Made by a program: the position numbers and the translations under genes. From Saxibacter everestensis (lineage in GTDB: Bacteria > Actinomycetota > Actinomycetes > Actinomycetales > Brevibacteriaceae), in assembly GCF_025787225.1 (NCBI RefSeq), contig NZ_CP090958.1:3520550-3584549 (forward strand): a stretch of 64,000 nt of DNA, in the 5' to 3' direction. Of the stretch, positions 34,646 to 44,472 are shown one piece after another. The notes beneath the pieces are model-generated. The model was not told the origin of the DNA and did not search any database. It worked only from the letters and a program-made list of their open reading frames with translations. The first letter of the stretch is position 1. Each line of letters opens with the position of its first letter.

Positions 34646-35251
34646 TCATGACGCTGCCTTCGATCGAATCGTTGCCGTGACTCGCGGGACTGGATCGAGC
34701 CCAACCTCGGACAACCGACGGCTCACTTCGCTGACCACCTGCTCGTGCAACGCTCGCGTTTCGTAGAGCGGTGTTGAAATGGATAGCTGAACCCGCGATG
34801 TCGAGGCGCTTGCCGAAACAGCAGAGACGCCGTCGATCTGGTCCGCCTGGGTTGCCGCGAGCCGGGCAATTGCCTTGCGGGTGAGAACGAAGTCCTCAGC
34901 GCCGTTGGTGCTTCCGTCCGACGCCACGTCCGAGCCTCCGTCCGCAGGCTCCCTGTGCGTCACCCGAACCGTGTTGGGCTGACCGGGAATCAGCGCGGCA
35001 AGGATCAATACCAGCCCGAGCAGCGCGGCGGCCCCGCCGATTGCCCAGCCGACAGGGTCGGCCCAGCTGAGTTCCGCGAGCCAGTTCCGAGGTTCGCGAA
35101 GGAACACCGGCCACGACCCGTTGACGAGTTTTGCGATACTCATCCAGGCAAGGCCTGCGCCGGCCAGAATCATGATCACGCTGACGATGATTGCCGGTAT
35201 CGCGCGGCTCGGCCGACGGCGCAGCCTCTGGGTTTCTGCCGTTGTGCTCAT
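34646..35251 (-). CDS. DUF6286-like two-span protein of the Asp23 operon
   Basis: A 201-residue protein with a basic N-tail (ETQRLRRRPSRA), two spans (about 18-40 and 68-90) and a cytosolic domain. The domain has QADQIDGVSAVSASASTSRV, LHEQVVSEVSRRLSEVGLD and a final PRVTATIRSK strand. It mirrors AmaP in layout, suggesting a second Asp23 anchor; proteins of this kind (DUF6286) occur in actinobacterial Asp23 clusters. ATG 35251 overlaps the preceding Asp23 gene as ATGA. Function not proven. Confidence 0.75.
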   Translation of the reverse strand: MSTTAETQRLRRRPSRAIPAIIVSVIMILAGAGLAWMSIAKLVNGSWPVFLREPRNWLAELSWADPVGWAIGGAAALLGLVLILAALIPGQPNTVRVTHREPADGGSDVASDGSTNGAEDFVLTRKAIARLAATQADQIDGVSAVSASASTSRVQLSISTPLYETRALHEQVVSEVSRRLSEVGLDPVPRVTATIRSKAAS

Positions 35252-35643
35252 AGCAGCACCCTCGTTCCTGCGCCGCTGCCCTGCGGACGCAGCCACGAAA
35301 CCACGATGTCGACCTGGCGCACCTCGACCCCGGTCAGGGCGTGCACTCGTTCGCGGACCTGCTCCCGAACACGTTCCGTGGCACTTCGCAACGGAACCGG
35401 GTATCTGACCCCGATGTCGAGCGCAATGGTGGCGATATTGCCCGAAAGCTCTACATCCACCTTTGGCCGGGCATCGAAGTCCTGACGGGGCCCCATTCCG
35501 AGGAACCCCCGGCCAGGACTACCGACATCGGCGAGATCCGCGGCGGCCTGGCTTGCGACCTTCTCGATCACCTTTTCGGCAATAACGAGTTTTCCGCGCG
35601 AACCAGCCTCAGCCCGCGCCGGAGGAATTGCGGTGATGGACAC
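35248..35643 (-). CDS. Asp23/Gls24-family envelope stress protein
   Basis: A 131-residue Asp23 protein. The core reads KLVIAEKVIEKVASQAAADL, then VDVELSGNIATIALDIGVRY, PLRSATERVREQVRERVHAL and GVEVRQVDIVVSWL, the standard alternating helix/strand pattern. I prefer GTG 35643, which lies eight bases after GGAGG. The in-frame GTG at 35652 overlaps the GGAGG itself. It is expected to polymerise beneath the membrane with the paralogue at 35888. It overlaps the next gene's start by four bases. Confidence 0.88.
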   Translation of the reverse strand: MSITAIPPARAEAGSRGKLVIAEKVIEKVASQAAADLADVGSPGRGFLGMGPRQDFDARPKVDVELSGNIATIALDIGVRYPVPLRSATERVREQVRERVHALTGVEVRQVDIVVSWLRPQGSGAGTRVLL

Positions 35644-35648
35644 TGTGT

Positions 35649-35831
35649 TCACCTCCGGTCGGAGGATCTGCCGAGAATTGCCTGAAGGTCGATTTTGCCT
35701 TCTATTACCCGGCCGACAACGAGACCGACCGCGCCAAACAGGACGACGATGAGTAGTTCACCAAACCCGCCAAAAACGACGACCAGGCCTAATATGAGTC
35801 CGACGAACAGGCCGGTGCGCGCAGTCGACAT
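35649..35831 (-). CDS. DUF2273-like small membrane protein
   Basis: A 60-residue protein that is nearly all hydrophobic over residues 6-42 (two tight spans, GLFVGLILGLVVVFGGFGEL and LIVVLFGAVGLVVGRVIEGK), ending DLQAILGRSSDRR. Small proteins of this DUF2273 type typically sit next to Asp23 genes. It lies between the two Asp23 genes; the GAGGT before the next gene overlaps its 3' end. Confidence 0.8.
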   Translation of the reverse strand: MSTARTGLFVGLILGLVVVFGGFGELLIVVLFGAVGLVVGRVIEGKIDLQAILGRSSDRR

Positions 35832-35887
35832 GGGACTCTCCTTTCGTAAGTAGAGCCTTCACCGAAAGAGGTGAGGACGGGACGATC

Positions 35888-36379
35888 TCATTCGAGCCGA
35901 TCGGCTGGCTCCCTGTTTAGATCTTCGTCGTCCTCATCTGGCAGATGGACGTCGGTGACGTTCACATTGACCTCAATAACTTCGAGGCCGGTTGCGTGCT
36001 CAACCGACTGAACAACATTGCGCCGAATTGCCTGGCTCACCTCGACAATCGACGTGCCGTACTCGACAACGATGCTGACGTCGATTGCGGTCTGTCGCTC
36101 GCCCTTTTCAACCGATACTCCGCCGGCGACGTTTGTCTGCGAACCAGGGATACGCTCGGTCAGGTTGTTGAACGCCCGCCGCGCGGCTGTGCCCATTGCG
36201 AAGACGCCGGGCACCTCCCGGGTGGCCATGCCCGCCAGCTTTTGAACCACGCTTTCCGCGATGGTTGTGTCGCCCTGTTCGGTGTGCAGAGCATCGAGCT
36301 TTTTGGCCGGCTCGACCGGTGAGTTTTGCGTCTGCTCCTCCGGCGTTGAACGAACCGTATTGCTCTGGGTGTCGGCCAT
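35888..36379 (-). CDS. Asp23/Gls24-family envelope stress protein
   Basis: A 163-residue Asp23 protein with a polar N-tail (residues 1-35). The core reads TTIAESVVQKLAGMATREVP, GVFAMGTAARRAFNN, AGGVSVEKGERQTAIDVSIV and SIVEVSQAIRRNVVQSVEHA, ending EVIEVNVNVTDVHLPDED. It is the first gene of a six-gene operon: Asp23, DUF2273, Asp23, DUF6286-like, AmaP, CsbD. Together these probably form an envelope-stress scaffold under the cell membrane. The upstream gap ends at the DUF4235 terminator. Confidence 0.92.
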   Translation of the reverse strand: MADTQSNTVRSTPEEQTQNSPVEPAKKLDALHTEQGDTTIAESVVQKLAGMATREVPGVFAMGTAARRAFNNLTERIPGSQTNVAGGVSVEKGERQTAIDVSIVVEYGTSIVEVSQAIRRNVVQSVEHATGLEVIEVNVNVTDVHLPDEDDEDLNREPADRLE

Positions 36380-36485
36380 GAGAACTGCTCCTTTAGTGCG
36401 AGATTGAGTGCTGCTGACATAGGTAAAGACGCGCCCGCCGACAAAACGTCACGACAATCTCGAAACTTTTTTCGCGACTCGCAAA

Positions 36486-36514
36486 AGCTCCCGGCACTTT
36501 TAGTGCCGGGAGCT
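36486..36514 (-). terminator. Terminator of the DUF4235 gene
   Basis: A 12-bp perfect stem (AGCTCCCGGCAC with its complement) and a 5-base loop; on the minus strand it is followed by a short T-run (TTTT). It lies just after the DUF4235 stop and separates it from the Asp23 operon. Confidence 0.85.
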
Positions 36515-36532
36515 GATGGCGCGTGGTGCGAT

Positions 36533-36829
36533 TCAATCGCCGGGCCACTCACCGAACCATTTCTGGAAAGCCCGCGCGCCACCCCGGTCAACGAGCGCTT
36601 TTACCGTGCCAAATATGGCGCCCTGAATTGCCGCGGCGAGCAACACATCGCGGACCCGGTACTCAGACTCGAGAGCTTTTGGCGCATCCTCGTTATTGCC
36701 GGGAGCGGCCCGTTTCCACACTTGTTTGAAAACCTGGCCGGCCAGAATGCCGGCGATGACGCTGCTTACCAGACCGATGGGGCGGTACAGCAGCTTTGCG
36801 GATTTGCTACCGGATTCTTCCCGAACCAT
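36533..36829 (-). CDS. DUF4235 small membrane protein
   Basis: A 98-residue protein. It has a polar start (MVREESGSKSAKLLY), one hydrophobic span with small residues (PIGLVSSVIAGILAGQVFKQ), a charged loop ALESEYRVRDVLLAAAIQGA and a second amphipathic span IFGTVKALVDRGGARAF. It matches the DUF4235 actinobacterial family, of unknown function and often near stress or cell-wall genes. ATG 36829 follows AAGGGT, and upstream in-frame codons look non-coding. Confidence 0.8.
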   Translation of the reverse strand: MVREESGSKSAKLLYRPIGLVSSVIAGILAGQVFKQVWKRAAPGNNEDAPKALESEYRVRDVLLAAAIQGAIFGTVKALVDRGGARAFQKWFGEWPGD

Positions 36830-37022
36830 CGGTGAGACCCTTCTACGTGTGCTGGATGTGAATTGCGTTGAACCTGGCTCTGCAATGACCTCTGTCTTTC
36901 CCCGACATGCCATCTCGACCGTTGCCCTGGTCCGTCAGCGTCTGGTTCTAGTACCGTTCCCGCAAACGGGTCGGCTAAACACGTGGTTCACCATCCGGCA
37001 AGGACAGTCGCGGGCTCGTGAG

Positions 37023-38117
37023 CTATTTCTCCGAGGATGAGTCGCGCTCATCCGATGAGGAGCCACGGTCGGCCTGTTCACGCAGGCTGCGGCCCCGGGC
37101 GAGATCCTTTTCGTCTTTCTTGGCTGCCTTTTTGATCTGCCTGGTGTCTCGGGGCGGCAACTGAATACTCTCCTCGGCTGGAATACCGGCCTGCAGTTCG
37201 CGTCCCCGCTCGATTTCGGCATCGAACTCCGCACCGAACAGTAGCGCCAGATTAGTAATCCACAGCCACAGCAGGAAGACAATGACACCGCCGAGCGAAC
37301 CATACGTCTTGTTGTAATTGGAGAAGTTCGCCACGTAGAACGCGAACCCGGTCGAGGCAAGGATCCAGACGATTATCCCGACGACCGCTCCGACACTGAT
37401 CCAGCGGAACTTGGGCTGCCGCACATTCGGCGTTGCGTGATAGAGCAACGCGACGATGGCGATCACGACGATCAGCAGCACCGGCCATTTGACGATGTTC
37501 CACACCAGCAAGATTCCGCCGCCCAATCCCAGCGCGTCGCCGATCGCCTGCGCCACCGGGCCGGAGACCGCCAGCAGAATCCCGGCGATCGCGATCAGGA
37601 TGACGATAACGAGGGTGATAAGCAGCTGCACCGGTCGCAGCTTCCACACCGGGCGGCCCTCGTCCGTCTCGTAGATCCGGTTCATGGCCCGGCCGAACCC
37701 GCCAACGTATCCCGATGCCGACCAGAGAGCGCCCGCAATTCCCACGATGAGGGCAAGCCCCGCCGCCGGAGCGCTAGTCAGCGATTCCAGCGGGCCACGC
37801 ACTGTGTTGATGGTGTCGGCGGGCGCCAAGCCGGACAGCAGGCCCAGCACGGCATCGGTTGTTTGCTGCGCCTGCCCCACCACACCAAGCAGTGACACTA
37901 TCGCCAGCAGCGCGGGGAACAGGGAAAGCGTCGCGTAGTACGTCAGGCTCGCGGCAAGATCGAGACACTGATCCTTGGTGAATTCACGGAAAGTCTTACG
38001 AATTATGTAGGACCATGACGGTTTAGTCAGGTCCGTCGGTGCATCTGGTTTACGCGAGTCCTCAGGCGGTGGAGCATCGGTCTGGGAACCCGCCCGGCTT
38101 TCATCGGCGGTGCTCAC
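37023..38117 (-). CDS. YihY/virulence factor BrkB-family membrane protein
   Basis: A 364-residue integral membrane protein with about six spans. The family features are RKTFREFTKDQCLDLAASLT, YYATLSLFPALLAIVSLLGV, WSASGYVGGFGRAMNRIYE and GSLGGVIVFLLWLWITNLAL followed by LFGAEFDAEIERGRELQAG. Both ends are charged and disordered (tail rich in Lys, Asp and Ser). The role is unproven; it is not RNase BN despite old names. The start is GTG 38117, with AGAGGA upstream. It precedes the DUF4235 gene on the same strand. Confidence 0.9.
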   Translation of the reverse strand: MSTADESRAGSQTDAPPPEDSRKPDAPTDLTKPSWSYIIRKTFREFTKDQCLDLAASLTYYATLSLFPALLAIVSLLGVVGQAQQTTDAVLGLLSGLAPADTINTVRGPLESLTSAPAAGLALIVGIAGALWSASGYVGGFGRAMNRIYETDEGRPVWKLRPVQLLITLVIVILIAIAGILLAVSGPVAQAIGDALGLGGGILLVWNIVKWPVLLIVVIAIVALLYHATPNVRQPKFRWISVGAVVGIIVWILASTGFAFYVANFSNYNKTYGSLGGVIVFLLWLWITNLALLFGAEFDAEIERGRELQAGIPAEESIQLPPRDTRQIKKAAKKDEKDLARGRSLREQADRGSSSDERDSSSEK

Positions 38118-38317
38118 GGCTTGTCCTCTGCTTTGAGTTTTCGGCCACCTGCTCGACCTACCACAAGATAAACCACAATCCTTCGGCCCGCGCAAGACAT
38201 TCACACTTGATTCGCTGACTCAGGTTTACCTCGACCATTTGAGGGTATGGCTACCGGCGTCAATCACATCCACGAGACGGCCGGGTGACGCGCTCGGCTG
38301 GCAGGGAGCGATAGAAG

Positions 38318-38593
38318 ATGGCATCAAGCCCAAAACAGCCCGTGACCGACAACAGTCTGACGGTCCGCCAGCTCAGTCACTATCAGTTCAGCTGGGTAGC
38401 CGGCGATCCCGGAAAAGCGGGTACCTGGACGCTGCAGCTCGTTCTGGATCAGGGAGCCTGGGAAGAGGTCCTGACCATAAATGCCGATGACGCCGACAAT
38501 CTGCAGGACATCCTCTCCACTGCAGACACAGTGTTCTACGACGTCAAGCGGCGCACCCTGCTGTTCGGCACAACGCCGGCCGGCCACCACTGA
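38318..38593 (+). CDS. Small hypothetical protein (91 aa)
   Basis: A soluble 91-residue protein. It has several short strands: SHYQFSWVAGDPGKAGTWTL, QLVLDQGAWEEVLTINADDA, and DTVFYDVKRRTLLFG. The layout looks like a small beta-barrel or ligand-binding fold, but I know no family. ATG 38318 follows GGGAGC at a suitable distance. It is monocistronic, divergent from the YihY gene. An inverted repeat follows it, and the convergent GntR regulator lies beyond. Confidence 0.7.
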   Translation: MASSPKQPVTDNSLTVRQLSHYQFSWVAGDPGKAGTWTLQLVLDQGAWEEVLTINADDADNLQDILSTADTVFYDVKRRTLLFGTTPAGHH

Positions 38594-38620
38594 GTGGTTC
38601 CAGGCAGCCGGCAGGCTCAG

Positions 38621-38694
38621 GCGAAACGGTCCGGTATCTGCCCTAACACCCCGGTCATTGCATACGACCTGGGCAAGAAAGCGGACCGTTTCGC
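38621..38694. repeat. Inverted-repeat element, copy A (left of the inositol cluster)
   Basis: Arms GCGAAACGGTCCG (38621-38633) and CGGACCGTTTCGC (38682-38694) are perfect 13-bp complements 48 bases apart. It lies between two convergent genes. The same arms recur at 46495-46553 with an unrelated spacer. Confidence 0.8.
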
Positions 38695-38704
38695 GTGAGG
38701 GCCG

Positions 38705-39466
38705 CTACTTCGCCACGAGGGTAGTCTCGAAGCTGTACATATCGGGGCGGTAGCAGTGATGGCCGTACTCGACTGCATGCCCGGATGCATCGAATGCGAC
38801 CCGCTCCATCGTCAGCACCGGTCCGCCCCGATCTATATCGAGTAGTTCGCACTCGTCGCCGCGTGCACTGCGGGCACCGATCTTCTGCTGCGCAACGCGA
38901 ATGGCGACTCCCCGCGCGCGCAACAGCTGGTACAGGCCCTTCTGCTCCAACTGCTCCGTCGTGATGTTGCTGAACTCGATCGGCAGGTAGTTCGTGAGCA
39001 CGGCGACCGGCACCCCATCGGTGCTGCGACGCCTACGCAAGTGCACGACATCCGACCCGGCGTCGATGCCCAACCGCAGCGCAACCGCAGCGTCCGCCGG
39101 CGCCACCTCGTGGACCAGCACGTCCGTCCCCGGCGTGTGGTGAGTGCTCGTGAGGTCTTCGTAAAGGCTGGTCAACTCGACCGGCCGAGTGACCGCACCC
39201 TGAACCACCTGAGTGCCGATCCCGCGGCGACGCACCAACAATCCCTTGTCGACCAGTTCCTGAATCGCGCGGCGCACCGTAGGGCGGGAGAGACCCAGCC
39301 GGTGCCCGATCGCTATCTCGTTCTCAAGCCGGGCACCGGTTGGGATAGTTCCGGTTTGGATCGCACTCTCAAGCCGGTTGGCGACCTGGAAGTAAAGCGG
39401 CACCGGGCCGGTGCGGTCAAGATCGGCAAACAGCTCGTCGGGCCAGAACACCTCGCCTGCGGCCAT
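38705..39466 (-). CDS. GntR/HutC-family regulator of inositol catabolism
   Basis: A 253-residue GntR protein with a UTRA effector domain. The N-terminal wing-HTH has VPLYFQVANRLESAIQTGTI, EIAIGHRLGLSRPTVRRAIQ and KGLLVRRRGIGTQVV. The UTRA half includes VVHLRRRRSTDGVPVAVLTN, GGPVLTMERVAFDASGHAVE and YGHHCYRPDMYSFE. Start ATG 39466 is set by GGAGG five to six bases upstream. Placed divergent from iolC, it probably represses the iol operon until inositol or an intermediate binds. TGTCCCGACA and ATTGT-N4-ACAAT lie in the shared gap. Confidence 0.88.
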   Translation of the reverse strand: MAAGEVFWPDELFADLDRTGPVPLYFQVANRLESAIQTGTIPTGARLENEIAIGHRLGLSRPTVRRAIQELVDKGLLVRRRGIGTQVVQGAVTRPVELTSLYEDLTSTHHTPGTDVLVHEVAPADAAVALRLGIDAGSDVVHLRRRRSTDGVPVAVLTNYLPIEFSNITTEQLEQKGLYQLLRARGVAIRVAQQKIGARSARGDECELLDIDRGGPVLTMERVAFDASGHAVEYGHHCYRPDMYSFETTLVAK

Positions 39467-39494
39467 GCCGTCCTCCGATACGCGGTGATGAGTA

Positions 39495-39579
39495 TGTCCC
39501 GACAATCGTATGTCCTCCTTCAGTGGCCGACATGGCGAGAGCTCGACGCTTGTGTCGAAAGTGTTATTGTTAGGACAAT
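39495..39579. promoter_or_regulatory. Candidate GntR operators in the iol divergent region
   Basis: Two short inverted repeats lie between the GntR start and iolC: TGTCCCGACA at 39495-39504 and ATTGTTAGGACAAT at 39566-39579. The second is close to the likely iolC promoter. The pattern suits a dimeric GntR repressor, but no binding data are visible. Confidence 0.55.
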
Positions 39580-39626
39580 TGAAAACCAGGCGGCCGCCAG
39601 AACCAGAAAGGGTCGTTCGACGGAGT

Positions 39627-40586
39627 ATGACAGAGCAGTCTCTTCTTCTTGACGTTCTCGCGCTGGGCCGCCTGGGCGTCGACCTTTACCCGCTGCAGGA
39701 CGGCGTCGGCCTCGAGGACGTCTCGACCTTCGGCAAGTATCTCGGCGGCAGCGCAGCGAACGTCTCGGTCGCAGCTGCCCGCCACGGCCACCGCGTCGGG
39801 CTTGTTTCCCGCGTCGGAGACGATCCATTCGGCCGGTATCTGCTGAGGGAGCTCGGCCAGTTGGGAGTCGACAATCGCTTCGTGGCGACCGACCCGAGGT
39901 ACAAGACGCCGATCACCTTCTGCGAGATCTTCCCACCGGATGATTTCCCGCTGTACTTCTACCGCGAGCCCAAGGCGCCCGACCTGGAGATTTCGGAAGC
40001 CCAGATCGACGCCGAGGCAGTACGCACGGCGCGCATTCTCTGGTTCACGGTCACTGGCCTCAGCCAGGAGCCGAGCCGTGGAAGCCATCACGCCGCGCTC
40101 GCCGCCCGTGCGGGCGCAGCCGGTGACACAGTCATCGACCTCGACTACCGGCCGATGTTCTGGGCGACTCCCGCCGAGGCGGCAACGCAGATCGCCAAGG
40201 TACTGGAGCACGCAACGGTCGCCGTCGGTAACCGCGAGGAATGCGAGGTCGCGGTCGGGGAGGCCGAGCCGGAGCGCGCGGCCGACGCCATACTGGAGCG
40301 CGGCGTCCGGCTCGCGATCGTGAAGCAGGGGCCGAAAGGCGTGCTCGCCAAGACCGCAGACGAGACAGTTGAGGTGCCACAGCACTCAGTCGACGTCATC
40401 AACGGCCTGGGCGCCGGTGATGCCTTCGGCGGCGCATTGTGCCACGGCCTGCTGAACGGCTGGGATCTGGAACGCACGCTGCGTTTCGCGAACATAGCAG
40501 GAGCCATAGTGGCATCGCGGCGTGAATGTTCGACGGCGATGCCGACTTCGGCCGAAGTCGACGAACTCATCGGTTTGGGCGCTTGA
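39627..40586 (+). CDS. iolC: 5-dehydro-2-deoxygluconokinase (IolC)
   Basis: A 319-residue PfkB-family sugar kinase that phosphorylates 2-deoxy-5-keto-D-gluconate. It shows LALGRLGVDLYPLQDGVGLE, FGKYLGGSAANVSVAAARHG (the N-terminal GG signature), and the C-terminal PfkB motif NGLGAGDAFGGALCHGLLNG with the catalytic Asp. RYKTPITFCEIFPPDDFPLY is typical of IolC. Unlike the longer Bacillus/Proteobacterial two-domain IolC, it lacks a fused aldolase; that part is the next gene. ATG 39627 gives the right N-terminus. Confidence 0.92.
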   Translation: MTEQSLLLDVLALGRLGVDLYPLQDGVGLEDVSTFGKYLGGSAANVSVAAARHGHRVGLVSRVGDDPFGRYLLRELGQLGVDNRFVATDPRYKTPITFCEIFPPDDFPLYFYREPKAPDLEISEAQIDAEAVRTARILWFTVTGLSQEPSRGSHHAALAARAGAAGDTVIDLDYRPMFWATPAEAATQIAKVLEHATVAVGNREECEVAVGEAEPERAADAILERGVRLAIVKQGPKGVLAKTADETVEVPQHSVDVINGLGAGDAFGGALCHGLLNGWDLERTLRFANIAGAIVASRRECSTAMPTSAEVDELIGLGA

Positions 40587-40587
40587 G

Positions 40588-41505
40588 ATGACCACCGCCG
40601 GCACCCGGCCAGGAGCGCACCGCACCTTGGCGCCCGCAGACTTCGAACAACTCCGGACGCTTCGTGCGTCACGGCCCGAGGAGATCGCGAAGGCGCTCGC
40701 GACCCGGACTCGCCGCGAGATACTGCGGGGCGACGGGCGGCTGTTCATCATCGCGGCCGACCATCCCGCCCGCGGTGCCCTCGCTGTCGGATCGAACTCG
40801 ACGGCAATGGCCGACCGCTACGACCTGCTCGACCGACTCGCCGTCGCTTTGCGATGTCCTGGCGTCGACGGCGTGCTCGGCACGCCCGACATCATCGACG
40901 ACCTCGCCGCTCTCGGTCTGTTGAACGACAAGATCATCGTCGGCTCGATGAACCGCGGCGGCCTCCGCGGTGCGTCATTCGAGCTCGACGACCGTTACAC
41001 GGGATACGACGTCGACACCATGATCGCGTCTGGCATCGACTTCGCGAAGACACTCATCCGGGTGGGGCTCGATGACGCCGCGACCGCACCGACGTTGGAG
41101 GCGACGGCACGGGCAGTGACTGAGTCGGCCCGTGCCGGCCTGCCCATCATGCTCGAGCCGTTCATGAGTTACTGGCAGGGCGGGCGCATCGCCAACGATC
41201 TGTCGACCGACGCGGTCATCCAGTCTGTCGCGATCGCGTCCGGGCTCGGGGCATCAAGTGCCTACACCTGGATGAAGCTGCCCGTCGTCAAGAACATGGC
41301 GCGCGTCATGGCCGCGACGACGATGCCGACCCTCCTGCTCGGCGGCGATTCCGGTACCGAGCCCGACGAGACCTTCGCCTCCTGGGAGGACGCCCTGGCG
41401 CTTCCCGGCGTGCGCGGGCTTACCGTGGGACGCACGCTGCTGTATCCGCCGGACGACGATGTTGCGAGCGCCGTGAATACAGCGGCGAGGCTCGTACATT
41501 TCTAG
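40588..41505 (+). CDS. Cgl0159-family (beta/alpha)8 aldolase of inositol catabolism
   Basis: A 305-residue class I-type aldolase barrel. Visible segments are RLFIIAADHPARGALAVGS, KIIVGSMNRGGLRGASFELD, GIDFAKTLIRVGLDDAATAP, GLPIMLEPFMSYWQGGR, YTWMKLPVVKNMARVMAATT and TLLLGGDSGTEPDETFASWE. This is the family found in actinobacterial iol clusters (as in Corynebacterium) in place of IolJ. It likely cleaves 6-phospho-5-keto-2-deoxygluconate to dihydroxyacetone phosphate and malonic semialdehyde. ATG 40588 follows the iolC stop by one base. Confidence 0.85.
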   Translation: MTTAGTRPGAHRTLAPADFEQLRTLRASRPEEIAKALATRTRREILRGDGRLFIIAADHPARGALAVGSNSTAMADRYDLLDRLAVALRCPGVDGVLGTPDIIDDLAALGLLNDKIIVGSMNRGGLRGASFELDDRYTGYDVDTMIASGIDFAKTLIRVGLDDAATAPTLEATARAVTESARAGLPIMLEPFMSYWQGGRIANDLSTDAVIQSVAIASGLGASSAYTWMKLPVVKNMARVMAATTMPTLLLGGDSGTEPDETFASWEDALALPGVRGLTVGRTLLYPPDDDVASAVNTAARLVHF

Positions 41506-41543
41506 AACGTCCCAGTCCGAACTACCCCGAAGGAGGGACAGGA

Positions 41544-42463
41544 ATGACCCGCTGGTTCCACGAGCGTGGATCGCTCGCCCAGGACGGTTGGGAGAGCGTG
41601 ATTGACGGCTCGCTTCCCGGCTGGGAGCACACCGGCCTCCGGGTCGCCCGACTCGCCTCCGGTGACCAGGTGGCCCTGGACACGAACGGTGTCGAGCGGA
41701 TCATCGTGCCGCTTGCGGGCTCATTCACGGTGACGCACGCCGAGGCGGGCACCGAGATCGTCACCGAGCTCGCGGGCCGGGCCAGCGTTTTCGACGGCCC
41801 CACCGACGTGCTCTACCTCTCGGCGGCGGCGACAGCAAGGATAACGGGCACCGGCCGCGTCGCCGTGGCAACATCACCGACGTCCGACCTTCGTCCGACT
41901 CGCCACATTGCCGCCGCCGAGACGCCGGTGGAACTGCGCGGTGCCGGCACGTCCAGCCGTCAGGTGCACAACTTCGGCACGCCCGGCACGCTCGATGCCG
42001 CGCGACTCATCGTGTGCGAGGTAATCACGCCGCACGGCAACTGGTCGTCCTATCCGCCTCACAAACACGACGAACAGGTGCCCGGCCACGAGTCACAGCT
42101 CGAGGAGATCTACTATTTCGAGGCCGAGCCCACCCGCGGAGCGACAGCGCCCGACCCGGACGCCGCCTTCGGGATGTTCAGCACGTACTCGTCGCCCGCG
42201 GGTGACATCGACATACACGCGATGGTGCGCACCGGGGACGTCGCACTCGTGCCCTACGGTTTCCATGGACCAGCCGTTGCCGCACCCGGGTATGACCTCT
42301 ACTACCTCAACGTGATGGCAGGGCCCGGCGCGGAGCGGGCCTGGCTGATCAGCGACGACCCGGCGCACGGCTGGGTGCGCGACCTCTGGACCGACGAGGC
42401 GGTCGACCCGCGGCTGCCCTACGTCGGCTTAGAGGATGGCAGCGACCAGGAAGGTACCAGCCG

Positions 42464-42467
<4 letters not shown>
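41544..42467 (+). CDS. iolB: 5-deoxy-glucuronate isomerase (IolB)
   Basis: A 307-residue double-cupin metal enzyme converting 5-deoxy-glucuronate to 5-keto-2-deoxygluconate. It has the conserved end-on cupin metal motif YPPHKHDEQVPGHESQLEEI with YYFE, and DIHAMVRTGDVALVPYGFHG with YYLNVMAGP in the second half, typical of IolB. GAAGGAGG lies upstream of ATG 41544. The stop overlaps the iolD start as ATGA. Confidence 0.93.
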
Positions 42468-44377
<1,910 letters not shown>

Positions 44378-44463
44378 ACTGACAGATTCTCGGCCAGGTG
44401 ACAGGTTCTCGGCTGATTGAGAGATTCTCGGCCGGGTGACAGGTTCTCGGCCGATTGAGAGAT
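44378..44463 (+). repeat. 38-bp tandem repeat between iolD and iolE
   Basis: Two 38-bp copies (44378-44415, 44416-44453; 34 of 38 bases identical) and a partial third fill most of the gap. Each is itself two related half-units built around GA(C/G)AGATTCTCGGCC and TGACAGGTTCTCGGC. The last half-unit runs into the GAGAGATAAGGA that serves as ribosome site for the next gene. Confidence 0.9.
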
Positions 44464-44472
44464 AAGGACACC

